The translations under genes were made by a program, and so were the position numbers. A stretch of 64,000 bases of DNA, from assembly GCA_963771835.1 (NCBI GenBank), contig CAVYVA010000002.1, positions 1 to 64,000 on the forward strand, read 5' to 3'. Shown here piece by piece: positions 16,057 through 25,629 of the stretch (the first letter of the stretch is position 1; each line of letters starts with the position of its first letter). The notes beneath the pieces are model-generated. The model saw nothing but the letters and a program-made list of their open reading frames with translations. It was not told the DNA's origin and did no database searches. This DNA comes from CAVQCJ01 sp963771835. Its GTDB lineage: Bacteria; Actinomycetota; Actinomycetes; Prado026.

Positions 16057-18090
16057 TCAGGGAGCCGGGAGCTGCACCTTCACCGGGTGACCGCCCACCG
16101 TCCCGGTCAACGTCGCGATGGCACCGAGGGCCCGCGCGTCCCAGCTGCCGCGCACCGTCCCTGCGACGGTCGAGCCCGGCACCGCCACGCCGGCCGAGTC
16201 CACCTGCACGAACGTCAGCCGCACCGTGACCTGGTGCGAGTCGTAGCCCCACTTCACCGTGCCGGAGACGGCCAGGTCCGGCGCGAGCCGCACCTGCTCG
16301 AGCGTGAACGTGTACGGGTCGCCGCCGGCGTAGCGCCACCGGCCTCCGTAGAGGCCGACTCCGTTGCCGTCGTAGTTGTTCCACCAGCGGTCCAGCACGT
16401 CCGCGGTGGTCAGCACCGCGGACGCGACGGCGCGCCGGCCGTCGGTGCCGACGGCGTTCCCCGCCAGGGCCGACGCGGGGTCGACCGAGGCGTACGAGCG
16501 CGGGAAGACCGGCAGCGCGCGCACCGGCGGGACCAGGCTGGTACACGCCAGGACCGCGGGCGTGATGCCGTGCCGCGGGTCCTGGACGAAGGCCCGCAGG
16601 ACGCCCTCGGCGCAGTGGTCCTCGTCGCCGTCGGCGGTCACGTGGAAGCTGTTCGCGATGCGCACCAGCACGGCGTCGGGGAACTGGCTGCGCACCAGCG
16701 CGCCCTCGGCAGGCGTCGTGATCGTGTCGAGCTCGCCGGTCAGCACGAGCACCGGGACGTCCGGGTAGTGCCCGGCCAGCGGCATCGGCGGACCGGCCGG
16801 GTGCGCCGCCGAGGCGACCGGCCAGCGCAGGCACCAGTCCTGCTCCTCCCAGACCGAGTCCAGGTACTCCTGCACGGTGAACGGTGCGTAGACCCCGGGG
16901 TCGGCGAGCTCCTGCGCCTGCACCGCGGCATCGAACTCGACCCGGCGCTGGGCCGGCGGCGCGGTCATGTCGTACAGCTGCGGGTAGTCGTGGCAGCTGA
17001 CCGCCGCGTCGGCGCCCTCGCTGTAGTCGACCGGGTCGCCCGCGTCCCCGGACACGTAGTCGGCCTCCGCGACCAGCCTGACCAGGGGCTGGTGGTCACC
17101 GGCCAGCGCCGACCGCAGCGCGCCGGGCAGCTCGCGGTACCAGGCCGGCCCGTACGTCGCGCCGAACGCGAGCCCGACCAGGTTGGCGCCGTTCACCACG
17201 ACCCGGTGCCGGATCCCGTCGGCGTCGTGGCCGATGCCGGTGTACGGCGTCCGCCGGACCTGCGCGAGCACGCGCTCCAGCAGCGTCGAGGTCGGGATGC
17301 CGTAGGCGGCGCACGAGGGGGTGCGCGCGCACACCAGGTCGATCGACGCGACCATCGCCGGGCCCTGCGTCGGGTACCAGGCCGTCTCGCCGTACGTCGG
17401 GTACGACGCGTCCAGCACCACCGACCGCAGCAAATCGGGATGACGCCCGGCGAACACCTGCGCGAAGAACGTGCCGTACGAGTCGCCGTACAGGTCGACC
17501 CGGCCCAGGCCCAGCGCTCGGACCACCGCGGCGAGGTCGTCGGCCGACAGCGCGCTGCCGTACAGGTCGGCGTGGTCCCCGAGCTGCTTGCCGCACCTGG
17601 CCGCAGCCGGCGCGTACTTCGTGACCAGGTCCTGCAGCGCCGGGCAGTCGATCGGCGCCGTGCGGCCGGTCCCGCGCTGGTCGACGACCAGGAAGTTGCG
17701 CCGGCGCAGCAGCGGCCCGTACATGTCGTAGTACGCCTGCGCGCTGCCGGTCGTGCTGTAGCCGGGGCCGCCCTCGTGCGGGACCACGGTCCCCAGCACC
17801 GGTCGGGACGGGTCGGCCGCCGGCACGAACGCGAAGCCGACGCGCACCGTCCCGGCGACCGCACCGCTGGGGTCCCACGGCTGCCCGAGGCTGCCGCAGT
17901 AGGCTCCGGCGACCACCGAGCAGGGTCGCAGCGTGAGCGAGCCGACCTGGATCGGTGACCTGGTCGCGGCGTGCGCGTGGACGGCGGCCACGGCGGACGG
18001 CCCGGTGGCCGCACCGGCCGGCGCCGCCGTCAGCCCTGCGAGCAGGCAGCCCGCAGCGACCAGCGACCCGACCGCGCCAGCCCTCCGCAC
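16057..18090 (-). CDS. Secreted S33 family alpha/beta hydrolase (tripeptidyl aminopeptidase-like)
   Basis: A 677-residue exported serine hydrolase. It has a Sec signal peptide (VAAGCLLAGLTAAPAGAATG). The alpha/beta-hydrolase fold shows the nucleophile elbow GDSYGTFFAQVFAGRHPDL, an acid in VLTGELDTITTP and a His in NSFHVTADGDEDHC. The C-terminal extension of about 130 residues is beta-rich. Family members cleave N-terminal tripeptides; the mycobacterial relatives (Hip1/CaeA) lie close to glnE-glnA2, as here. The GTG at 18090 has a TACAGT box 7 nt upstream. The next gene (MFS) ends 109 bp upstream on the same strand. Confidence 0.88.
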   Translation of the reverse strand: MRRAGAVGSLVAAGCLLAGLTAAPAGAATGPSAVAAVHAHAATRSPIQVGSLTLRPCSVVAGAYCGSLGQPWDPSGAVAGTVRVGFAFVPAADPSRPVLGTVVPHEGGPGYSTTGSAQAYYDMYGPLLRRRNFLVVDQRGTGRTAPIDCPALQDLVTKYAPAAARCGKQLGDHADLYGSALSADDLAAVVRALGLGRVDLYGDSYGTFFAQVFAGRHPDLLRSVVLDASYPTYGETAWYPTQGPAMVASIDLVCARTPSCAAYGIPTSTLLERVLAQVRRTPYTGIGHDADGIRHRVVVNGANLVGLAFGATYGPAWYRELPGALRSALAGDHQPLVRLVAEADYVSGDAGDPVDYSEGADAAVSCHDYPQLYDMTAPPAQRRVEFDAAVQAQELADPGVYAPFTVQEYLDSVWEEQDWCLRWPVASAAHPAGPPMPLAGHYPDVPVLVLTGELDTITTPAEGALVRSQFPDAVLVRIANSFHVTADGDEDHCAEGVLRAFVQDPRHGITPAVLACTSLVPPVRALPVFPRSYASVDPASALAGNAVGTDGRRAVASAVLTTADVLDRWWNNYDGNGVGLYGGRWRYAGGDPYTFTLEQVRLAPDLAVSGTVKWGYDSHQVTVRLTFVQVDSAGVAVPGSTVAGTVRGSWDARALGAIATLTGTVGGHPVKVQLPAP

Positions 18091-18097
18091 GCCTGGG

Positions 18098-18103
18098 ACT
18101 GTA
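18098..18103 (-). promoter_or_regulatory. Candidate -10 box, leaderless start of the S33 peptidase
   Basis: On the minus strand TACAGT ends 7 nt before the GTG at 18090, with no ribosome-binding site between. Confidence 0.45.
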
Positions 18104-18199
18104 ACCGGGCCGCGGGCGCTCCCGGGCTACGTTCCGGACACGCTTCGCGCATCCTGCTGACTAGCGCAACAGTCAGTAGCGGTTCGCTCACACGCCCGG

Positions 18200-19456
18200 T
18201 CACGCGGCCCGGCGGATCGCCTCGCTGGGCCACATCGCCCGCAGCACCGCCACGCACACCAGGCCCGCCGCGCCGGCCAGGCTCACCGCCTTGGCCGGCC
18301 CGATCCCGCTGATGCTGGCCACCCAGCCGGTCACCGCGAACGCCAGGGCCGTGAGGAAGTTGAAGCCGGCGCCGGCCAGGCCGAGCACCCGCCCGCGCCG
18401 CTCGCGCGGGGTCAGCAGCGTGACGGCGGCGATCACCGTGAGCACGTACGCCTGCAGCACGCCGGCCACGAACCACAGCGCGCCGGCCACCGTCGGCGGC
18501 GGGTCCACCGATGTCGCGAACAGCGGCAGGCAGGACAGCGCCGCCAGCGGCAGCAGCAGCCGCAGCTGGTCGCGCATGCTCAGCCGAGGGATCAGCAGGG
18601 CCCCCACGGCGGACCCGGCGGGGACGGCGGCCAGCAGCGCGCCGCCCATCGCCCCGGACAGGCCCGGCCGGTAGCCCAGCGCGACCGCCTCGGGTGCCAC
18701 CAGGAACAGGGCGGACATCCAGCCGAGCAGGGTGATCGCACGCCGCACCGGGTCGCGGAAGATCTCCTCCGCCCCGACCTTGGCGTCCGCCACCATGCGC
18801 CGGGGCGAGGTGCCTGGCTCGGCCGCCACCGAGCGCTCCCGTACGTACAGCCGCACCACGAGGAACGAGAACGCGAACGTCAGCGCGTCGAATGCCAGGG
18901 TGGACGCGACACCGAGCGCGTCGACGAGCAGGCCGCCCACGATCGCGCCGACGACCTGGGTGGCCAGGTGCACCGTGCGGGACAGCCCCTGCGCCGTGAC
19001 GTAGTCCGCTCGGTCGGGGACGACGTCCGGGTAGAGCGAGGCGCGCGCAGTGCCGAACGGCATCGCCACGAACTCGCTCACCAGCAGGACCACGAACACC
19101 GCAGGCAGCGGGACGTCGTGCGCCACCGCCACCGCGAGACCGCCGATCAGGAGCAGCCGCAGCAGGTCGCAGGCGAGCATGATCGCCCGGCGGCGGTAGC
19201 GGTCCGCGAGCGAGCCGAGCACCGCCTGGCCGAGCACGCCCGGCAGGTAGGAGATCGCCAGCGCGAGCGCGCCGTAGAAGATGTCCCCGGTGCGGTCCAG
19301 GACCAGCAGCGCGATCGCGACCCGGGCCGCCTGGTCGCCGAGGTCGGAGGCCGTCTGGGCGACGAGCAGGCCGAGCGCCTCACGGTTGGCGAAGACACGG
19401 TGGTAGGTCCCGGCCGTCGACACCGCACGGCCGCCGGTCCTGCCGGGCTCGCTCAC
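18200..19456 (-). CDS. MFS transporter
   Basis: A 418-residue major facilitator with about 12 membrane segments. Family signs include the loop GSLADRYRRRAIMLACDLLR after helix 2 and FVVLLVSEFVAMPFGTARAS. The start overlaps the end of glnE by 4 nt, so it is co-translated with it. The substrate is unknown, and its link to nitrogen control rests on position only. Confidence 0.88.
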   Translation of the reverse strand: MSEPGRTGGRAVSTAGTYHRVFANREALGLLVAQTASDLGDQAARVAIALLVLDRTGDIFYGALALAISYLPGVLGQAVLGSLADRYRRRAIMLACDLLRLLLIGGLAVAVAHDVPLPAVFVVLLVSEFVAMPFGTARASLYPDVVPDRADYVTAQGLSRTVHLATQVVGAIVGGLLVDALGVASTLAFDALTFAFSFLVVRLYVRERSVAAEPGTSPRRMVADAKVGAEEIFRDPVRRAITLLGWMSALFLVAPEAVALGYRPGLSGAMGGALLAAVPAGSAVGALLIPRLSMRDQLRLLLPLAALSCLPLFATSVDPPPTVAGALWFVAGVLQAYVLTVIAAVTLLTPRERRGRVLGLAGAGFNFLTALAFAVTGWVASISGIGPAKAVSLAGAAGLVCVAVLRAMWPSEAIRRAA

Positions 19457-22419
19457 GCGTAGAAAACCCTCTCAACGACGGCACGGGCCCTGCGCGTCGC
19501 GCGCAGGTAGTCCTCGACGAGCTGGCCTGTCCCGCCCGGAGCGTAGCCCAGCACGTGGCCCAGACCCGCGAGCTCGCGGGTGTCGCCGGGCAGTGTGTCG
19601 GCGGGGCGGCCGCGGACCAGCACGAGGGCGTTGCGCACCCTTGTCGCCAGCTGCCAAGCATGCTCGAGCGTGATCTCGTCGGCCGGGTCGAGCAGTCCAG
19701 CCGCGGCAGCCGCCCGCAGGGCCTCCACCGTCCGGGTGGTGCGCAGCGCGGGGACCGTGGCGCCGTGCCGGAGCTGGATCAGCTGAGCGGTCCACTCCAC
19801 GTCGGCCAGCCCGCCCCGGCCGAGCTTGGTGTGCAGGGCCGGGTCGGCGCCGCGCGGCATCCGCTCCGCCTCCACCCGGGCCTTGATCCGGCGGATCTCC
19901 CGCACGTCGGCCTCGGTCAGGCCGTCCGCCGGGTACCGGAGCGTGTCCACGAGCCGGACGAATCGCTCGCCGAGCCCGACGTCGCCGGCCACCGGCTCGG
20001 CCCGCAGCAGGGCCTGGCTCTCCCACACCAGCGACCACCGGTCGTAGTACGCCGCGTACGAGGCCAGGGTGCGCACCAGCGGGCCCTGCCGTCCCTCCGG
20101 ACGCAGGTCGGCGTCGACGACGAGCTGCGGGTCCGGCCCCGGTAGCGCCAGCAGCCGGCGCAGCTCGCCGACCACCGCGTGCGCCGCCTCGGTCGCGTCC
20201 CGCTCGTCCGCGCCGGGGAGCGGATCGTGCACGAACAGGACGTCGGCGTCGCTGCCGTACCCCACCTCGCCACCGCCGAAGCGGCCCACCGCGATCACGG
20301 CGACCGCCGTCGGCAGCCCGCCGCCCCGCGCGGCCTCGACCACGCGGGTGGCGATCGCCAGCCCGCCGGCGACCGTCGCGGCGGTGACGTCGGTCAGCGC
20401 GGTGCCGACGGCCTCGACGTCGAGGCGGCCGAGGACGTCCGCCACCGCGGTCCGGAACAGCTCCCGGCGGCGGCCTGCGCGGACGGCGGCCACCGCCACT
20501 TCGGGTGCCTCGTGCCGACCGGCGGCCGCCAGCGCCTCGGCGACGACCACCGGACGACCGCGCGGGGTCAGCTCGGCGTCGTCGCCGAGCATCGCCACCG
20601 CCTCCGGGGCTCGTAGCAGCAGGTCGGTCGCGTAGCGCGAGGAAGCGAGCACCCGCGCGAGCCGCTCGGCGACGGCTCCCCCGTCGCGCAGCAGCCCGAG
20701 GTACCAGTGCGTCGAGCCGAGCGCGTCCGAGACCTGCCGGAACCCGAGCAGCCCGGCGTCCGGGTCCGGCGCCTCGGCGAACCATCCGAGCATGACCGGA
20801 AGCAGAGTGCGCTGGATCGCCGCCCGCCGGCTCAGGCCGGAGATGAGCGCCTCCAGGTGCCGCAGCGCGCCGGCCGGGTCGGCGTAGCCGAGCGCCTCCA
20901 GGCGGGCGGCCGCCGCCTCCAGCGTGAGTCGGGCCTCGCCCGGGTCCAGCCGAGCGACCGCGTTGAGCAGCGGCCGGTAGAAGAGCTTCTCGTGCAGCCG
21001 GCGGACCTCGCGCGCGTGCTGCCGCCACTGCTCGACGAGCTCGGCCGCCGGGTCGCGCCGGAACCCCATCGACCGGGCGATCCGGCGCAGGTCGGCCTCG
21101 TCGGTCGGCACGACGTGGGTGCGGCGCAGCCGGTACAGCTGGATCCGGTGCTCCATCGTGCGCAGGAACCGGTACGCGCGGTCCAGCTCGGCGGCGTCGG
21201 CCCGCCCGACGTACCCGTGCGTGGACAGCTGCTCCAGCGCGACCAGCGTCGTGGGGCTGCGGACGAAGATGTCGCTCCGACCGTGCACCAGCTGCAGGAG
21301 CTGGACCGAGAACTCCACGTCCCGCAGCCCGCCGGGTCCCAGCTTGAGCTCGCGGTCGGCGTCCCGGGCCGGGATGTTCTCCTCGACCCGGCGGCGCATC
21401 GCCCGGGCGTCGTCCACGAACCCGGGCCGTTGCGCGGCGTTCCAGACCAGCGGCGCGAGCGCGTCGACGTACCGCAGGCCGAGCTCGAGGTCGCCGGCGA
21501 CCGGCCGGGCCTTGAGCAGGGCCTGGAACTCCCAGGTCTGCGCCCACCGCTCGTAGTACGCGAGATGGCTGGCGAGCGTGCGGACCAGGGCGCCGGAGCG
21601 ACCCTCCGGGCGCAGGTTCGCGTCGACCGGCCAGATTGTGCCCTCGGCGGTCTGGGCCGAGCAGACCCGCATCAGGGCCCCGGCCAGCGTGGTCGCCGTC
21701 TCCAGCGCCGACTTCTCGTCGCCGCCGTCGTACGGCTCGGCCACGAACACGACGTCGACGTCGCTGACGTAGTTGAGCTCGCGGCCGCCGCACTTGCCGA
21801 GGGCGACGACGGACAGCCGCACCGGCGTCGCCTCCGGCGGCAGCTCGGCCGTCGCCACGGCGAGAGCGGCGTCCAGCGTGGCGCCGGCGAGGTCGGCGAG
21901 CTCGCCGGCCACGTCCTCCACGCTGGCGGCACCGGACAGGTCACGGGCGGCCAGCGCGAGCAGCCGGCGCCGGTAGGCGACCCGCAGCGCGTCCATGGCC
22001 CCGGTGCCCTGCGCCTCGACGGCAGCGAGCAGCTCGGCCCGGAGCCCGGCCGCAGTCGGCCTGGACGCGGCGGCCTGCTCCCCGGACAGGGCGCGCCATT
22101 GCTCGGGGTGCCGGGCCAGGTGGTCCCCGAGCGCCGCACTCGCCCCGAGCACCGCGAGCAGCCGCTCCCGGATGCCGTCGTCCGCGGCCAGCGCGGCCCG
22201 CAGCGCCGGCTGCGCCGGATCGGGCAGCGCGTCGACCAGCCGGGTGAGGCCGTCGAGTGCGAGGTCGGGGTCGGCCGCCAGGCCCAGGGCCTCGGCCAGG
22301 TCGTCGGCGGGCAGGTCCGGCCCGGCCAGCGCGCCGACCCGGATCTGAGCGCCGGCCACGTCGGCGAAGCCGAGCCGGGCGAGCCGGGCCGCTTCGGTGG
22401 TGATCCGGCCCGTCGTCAC
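19453..22419 (-). CDS. glnE: Bifunctional glutamine synthetase adenylyltransferase/deadenylase
   Basis: 988 residues, the family's normal length. It adds AMP to, or removes it from, glutamine synthetase according to nitrogen status. Both nucleotidyltransferase halves are present: the deadenylase side with LNYVSDVDVVFV (about residue 220) and the adenylylase side with GGEVGYGSDADVLFV (about residue 720). Each half ends in a helical GlnD-type region (DREMKLGPGG-like RELKLGPGGLRDVEF and TKLGRGGLADVEW). A GTG start is used with a TAGCGT box 7 nt upstream; that box overlaps the glnA2 stop. It lies between glnA2 and an MFS gene on the same strand. Confidence 0.96.
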   Translation of the reverse strand: MTTGRITTEAARLARLGFADVAGAQIRVGALAGPDLPADDLAEALGLAADPDLALDGLTRLVDALPDPAQPALRAALAADDGIRERLLAVLGASAALGDHLARHPEQWRALSGEQAAASRPTAAGLRAELLAAVEAQGTGAMDALRVAYRRRLLALAARDLSGAASVEDVAGELADLAGATLDAALAVATAELPPEATPVRLSVVALGKCGGRELNYVSDVDVVFVAEPYDGGDEKSALETATTLAGALMRVCSAQTAEGTIWPVDANLRPEGRSGALVRTLASHLAYYERWAQTWEFQALLKARPVAGDLELGLRYVDALAPLVWNAAQRPGFVDDARAMRRRVEENIPARDADRELKLGPGGLRDVEFSVQLLQLVHGRSDIFVRSPTTLVALEQLSTHGYVGRADAAELDRAYRFLRTMEHRIQLYRLRRTHVVPTDEADLRRIARSMGFRRDPAAELVEQWRQHAREVRRLHEKLFYRPLLNAVARLDPGEARLTLEAAAARLEALGYADPAGALRHLEALISGLSRRAAIQRTLLPVMLGWFAEAPDPDAGLLGFRQVSDALGSTHWYLGLLRDGGAVAERLARVLASSRYATDLLLRAPEAVAMLGDDAELTPRGRPVVVAEALAAAGRHEAPEVAVAAVRAGRRRELFRTAVADVLGRLDVEAVGTALTDVTAATVAGGLAIATRVVEAARGGGLPTAVAVIAVGRFGGGEVGYGSDADVLFVHDPLPGADERDATEAAHAVVGELRRLLALPGPDPQLVVDADLRPEGRQGPLVRTLASYAAYYDRWSLVWESQALLRAEPVAGDVGLGERFVRLVDTLRYPADGLTEADVREIRRIKARVEAERMPRGADPALHTKLGRGGLADVEWTAQLIQLRHGATVPALRTTRTVEALRAAAAAGLLDPADEITLEHAWQLATRVRNALVLVRGRPADTLPGDTRELAGLGHVLGYAPGGTGQLVEDYLRATRRARAVVERVFYA

Positions 22420-22426
22420 GGGCTCG

Positions 22427-22432
22427 ACGCTA
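22427..22432 (-). promoter_or_regulatory. Candidate -10 box, leaderless start of glnE
   Basis: On the minus strand TAGCGT stands 7 nt before the glnE GTG and shares bases with the TAG stop of glnA2 (22430-22432). This could give glnE its own leaderless transcript in addition to read-through. Confidence 0.45.
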
Positions 22433-23767
22433 GAGGACGGGGAGGTAGCGGTCGCGCTCGAACGGGGTGATCTGGGCCCGGTACTCCTCCCACTCCCGCC
22501 GCTTGTTGCGCAGGAAGAAGTCGAAGACGTGCTCGCCCAGCGTCTCGGCGACCAGCTCGCTGCCCTCCATGGCTGCGACGGCCTCGCTGAGGTTCTGCGG
22601 CAGCGGCCGGATCCCCAGCGCCCGCCGCTCGGCCTCGGTCAGGGACCAGACGTCGTCTTCGGCGCCGTCGGGCAGCTCGTAGCCTTCCTCGACGCCCTTG
22701 AGCCCGGCCGCGAGCAGCAGCGCGAACGCCAGGTACGGGTTGCAGGCGCTGTCCAGCGAGCGGACCTCGATCCGGGTGGACTGCCCTTTCGCCGGCTTGT
22801 ACATGGGCACGCGGACCATCGCCGACCGGTTGTTGTGCCCCCAGCAGACGTACGCCGGTGCCTCGCCGCCCCCGTACAGGCGCTTGTACGAGTTCACCCA
22901 CTGGTCGGTCACGGCCGTGATCTCGGCCGCGTGGCGCAGGAGCCCGGCGATGAACGAGCGCCCGACCTTGGAGAGCTGGAACTGCGCGCCGGCCTCGAAG
23001 AAGGCGTTGCGGTCGCCCTCGAACAGCGACAGGTGCGTGTGCATGCCGGAGCCGGGGTGCTCCGCGAACGGCTTGGGCATGAACGAGGCGAAGATGCCCT
23101 GCTCGAGCGCGACCTGCTTCATCACCAGCCGGAACGTCATGATGTTGTCCGCCGTGGTCAGAGCGTCGGCGTAGCGCAGGTCGATCTCGTTCTGGCCGGG
23201 GGCGCCTTCGTGGTGGCTGAACTCCACCGAGATCCCCATCGACTCCAGCACCGTGATCGCCTGCCGCCGGAAGTCCTGGCCGAGGCCGTGCGGGGTGTGG
23301 TCGAAGTACCCGCTGGTGTCGATCGGCACCGGCAGCTCGCCCGGGCCAGGCTTGCGCTCGAACAGGAAGAACTCGATCTCCGGGTGCGTGTAGAACGTGA
23401 ACCCGAGGTCGGCGGCCTTGGTGAGCGCGCGCTTGAGCACGTAGCGCGGGTCGGCGTACGACGGCGTGCCGTCCGGCAGCAGGATGTCGCAGAACATCCG
23501 GGCCGCGCCCGGGGCCTCCGACCGCCACGGCAGCACCTGGAAGGTCGCGGGGTCGGGCTTGGCGAGCATGTCCGACTCGTACACGCGGGCGAAGCCTTCG
23601 ATCGCGGAACCGTCGAAACCGATGCCCTCCGCGAACGCCCCTTCCAGCTCGGCCGGGGCGACCGCGACCGACTTCAGGAACCCGAGCACGTCGGTGAACC
23701 AGAGCCGGACGAACCGGATGTCGCGCTCCTCGAGCGTGCGGAGGACGAACTCCTGCTGCTTGTCCAC
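22430..23767 (-). CDS. glnA2: Glutamine synthetase family enzyme, GlnA2 type
   Basis: 445 residues, close to mycobacterial GlnA2 (about 446). It shows the beta-grasp start (VRLWFTDVLGFLKSVAVAPA), IGFDGSAIEGFARVYESDM, the GSGMHTHLS ATP-site loop and the RIEVRSLDSACNPYL region. The GTG at 23767 gives the conserved VDKQQEFVLRTLEERDIR start; a CAGACT box 7 nt upstream may serve a leaderless mRNA. The family joins ammonia to glutamate, but the Streptomyces coelicolor GlnA2 protein has been reported to be a gamma-glutamylpolyamine synthetase, so the substrate is open. glnE follows 10 bp downstream. Confidence 0.93.
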   Translation of the reverse strand: MDKQQEFVLRTLEERDIRFVRLWFTDVLGFLKSVAVAPAELEGAFAEGIGFDGSAIEGFARVYESDMLAKPDPATFQVLPWRSEAPGAARMFCDILLPDGTPSYADPRYVLKRALTKAADLGFTFYTHPEIEFFLFERKPGPGELPVPIDTSGYFDHTPHGLGQDFRRQAITVLESMGISVEFSHHEGAPGQNEIDLRYADALTTADNIMTFRLVMKQVALEQGIFASFMPKPFAEHPGSGMHTHLSLFEGDRNAFFEAGAQFQLSKVGRSFIAGLLRHAAEITAVTDQWVNSYKRLYGGGEAPAYVCWGHNNRSAMVRVPMYKPAKGQSTRIEVRSLDSACNPYLAFALLLAAGLKGVEEGYELPDGAEDDVWSLTEAERRALGIRPLPQNLSEAVAAMEGSELVAETLGEHVFDFFLRNKRREWEEYRAQITPFERDRYLPVL

Positions 23768-23847
23768 GGCCCGGAGTCTGGCCGGGCCGTGTTTCGGCCG
23801 TGTTACACGGCCGCGAAACCCGCACGACCGCGGTCGGCGCGGCCCGC

Positions 23848-23853
23848 TAGGTT
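23848..23853 (+). promoter_or_regulatory. Candidate -10 box of the ABC exporter operon
   Basis: TAGGTT ends 8 nt before the GTG at 23862, and no ribosome-binding site is seen. It sits in the divergent region between glnA2 and the ABC operon. Confidence 0.45.
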
Positions 23854-23861
23854 CGGGAACC

Positions 23862-24815
23862 GTGTCCACACCCGAGCAGCCCCTGATCAGCGCCCGGGGG
23901 CTGACCAAGCGGTTCGGCGAGGCCGTCGCGGTGGACGGGATCGACGTCGAGGTCCACCGCGGCGAGGCGTTCGGCTTCCTGGGCCCGAACGGCGCCGGCA
24001 AGAGCTCGACCATGCGGATGATCGGGTGCGTCTCCCCCGTCTCCGGCGGCGAGCTGCACCTGTTCGGCCTGGACCCCGCCACGCACGGCCCGCAGATCCG
24101 GGCCCGGATCGGGGTGGTCCCGCAGGACGACACGCTCGACCTGGACCTGAGCGTCCGCGACAACCTGCTCATCTACGCGCGGTACTTCGGCATCCCGCGC
24201 TCGGTCGCCCGGCCGCGGGCGGACCGGCTGCTGGAGTTCGTCCAGCTGTCCGAGCGCGCCACCTCCAAGGTCGAGCCGCTGTCCGGCGGGATGAAGCGGC
24301 GGCTGACCATCGCCAGGTCCCTGGTCAACGAACCCGAGCTGCTGCTGCTCGACGAGCCCACCACCGGGCTGGACCCGCAGGCCCGGCACGCCGTCTGGGA
24401 ACGGCTCTTCCAGCTGCGCGAGCAGGGCGTCACCCTGGTGCTGACGACGCACTACATGGACGAGGCCGAGCAGCTCTGCGACCGGCTGGTGGTGATGGAC
24501 AAGGGCCGCATCGCCGCCGAGGGCTCGCCGGCCGAGCTCATCCGCGAGTGGTCCACCCGCGAGGTCGTCGAGCTGCGCTACGCGGCGACCACCGCCGACG
24601 GCAGCCGTCCGCACGCGCAGATGGCGGACGCGTTCGAAGGCATCGCACAGCGCGTCGAGGTGCTGCCCGACCGGCTGCTGCTGTACGTCGACGACGGGGA
24701 CGCCGCGGTCACCGCGGTCCATGCCAAGGGCCTGCACCCGGCCAGCACCCTGGTGCGCCGCAGCAGCCTGGAGGACGTCTTCCTGCGGCTCACCGGCCGC
24801 ACGCTGGTGGACTGA
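23862..24815 (+). CDS. ABC transporter ATP-binding protein (DrrA/NodI-type)
   Basis: A 317-residue ATPase of an ABC-2 exporter. It has Walker A GPNGAGKSS, signature LSGGMKRRLTIARSL, Walker B LLLLDEPTTGLD and the switch His in LTTHYMDEAEQL. The C-terminal 80 residues are the DrrA-type extension. The GTG at 23862 gives the normal N-terminus (VSTPEQPLISARGLTKRFG). Two permease genes follow within 5 and 9 bp. Homologues export drugs or lipids; the substrate here is unknown. Confidence 0.93.
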   Translation: MSTPEQPLISARGLTKRFGEAVAVDGIDVEVHRGEAFGFLGPNGAGKSSTMRMIGCVSPVSGGELHLFGLDPATHGPQIRARIGVVPQDDTLDLDLSVRDNLLIYARYFGIPRSVARPRADRLLEFVQLSERATSKVEPLSGGMKRRLTIARSLVNEPELLLLDEPTTGLDPQARHAVWERLFQLREQGVTLVLTTHYMDEAEQLCDRLVVMDKGRIAAEGSPAELIREWSTREVVELRYAATTADGSRPHAQMADAFEGIAQRVEVLPDRLLLYVDDGDAAVTAVHAKGLHPASTLVRRSSLEDVFLRLTGRTLVD

Positions 24816-24819
24816 CGCC

Positions 24820-25620
24820 GTGGCCGTCGTTGGGGTGCCGTCGGACCGGTTCGCGGGCGGGCGCGCGGTCGCCGCGTTCTTCGCCTGGCTGCAGGTCTAC
24901 CGGCGCGTCTGGCGGGGCAGCGCGGTCAACACGGTGCTGGTCCCGGTGCTCAACCTGCTCGCGCTCGGGTACGGGCTGGGCACGCTGGTGAACGGGAACG
25001 GCGGGATCGACGGCGTGCCCTACGCGCAGTACCTCGCCCCCGGGCTGCTCGCGGCCGGGGTGATGCAGACCGCGACCGACGAGTCGATGTTCCCGGTGAT
25101 GGGGGCGCTGCGCTGGAACCGCACCTACTTCGCGATGACGGCCACCCCGCTCACCGCCGCCGAGGTGTTCGTCGGCCACCTGATGTACGTCCTGGCCAGG
25201 GCCTGGTCGGGCGCGCTCGTCTTCGGGTGCGTGCTGCTCGCGTTCCGGCTCACCCACGGTCCGTCGGCGCTGTGGGTCCTGCCGTTCTCGCTGCTGCTGG
25301 CCGCGGCGTTCGCGACGCCGGTGATGGCCTTCTCGGTCAACGCCCGCAACGACGAGGCGTTCGCCATGCTCTACCGCTTCGTGTGGATCCCGATGTTCCT
25401 GTTCTCCGGCGCGTTCTTCCCGGTCTCCCAGCTGCCGACCTGGATCCGCGTGATCGCCGAGGTCACGCCGCTGTACCACGGCGTCGAGCTGGTCCGGGCG
25501 GCCACGCTGGATGAGCTGACCTGGCCGGCCGTGGGCGTGCACGTGGTCTACCTGTCGGTGTTCGCGGTGGTGGGGTTCTTCTGGGCGGTGCGCGCCTACA
25601 AGCGCGTGCTGGCCAGGTAG
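24820..25620 (+). CDS. ABC-2 type permease 1
   Basis: A 266-residue permease with six hydrophobic segments. ABC-2 features include YAQYLAPGLLAAGVMQTATD and the late FVWIPMFLFSGAFFPVSQLP. GTG 24820 lies 5 bp after the ATPase stop; GTG 24835 is an alternative. It pairs with the next gene to form a heterodimeric membrane channel. Confidence 0.88.
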   Translation: MAVVGVPSDRFAGGRAVAAFFAWLQVYRRVWRGSAVNTVLVPVLNLLALGYGLGTLVNGNGGIDGVPYAQYLAPGLLAAGVMQTATDESMFPVMGALRWNRTYFAMTATPLTAAEVFVGHLMYVLARAWSGALVFGCVLLAFRLTHGPSALWVLPFSLLLAAAFATPVMAFSVNARNDEAFAMLYRFVWIPMFLFSGAFFPVSQLPTWIRVIAEVTPLYHGVELVRAATLDELTWPAVGVHVVYLSVFAVVGFFWAVRAYKRVLAR

Positions 25621-25629
25621 GCGGCCGAC

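Noticed and set aside
23466..23861. Upstream extension of the ABC ATPase
   Set aside because: It overlaps the 5' half of glnA2 on the other strand and lacks family sequence; the GTG at 23862 gives the normal N-terminus.
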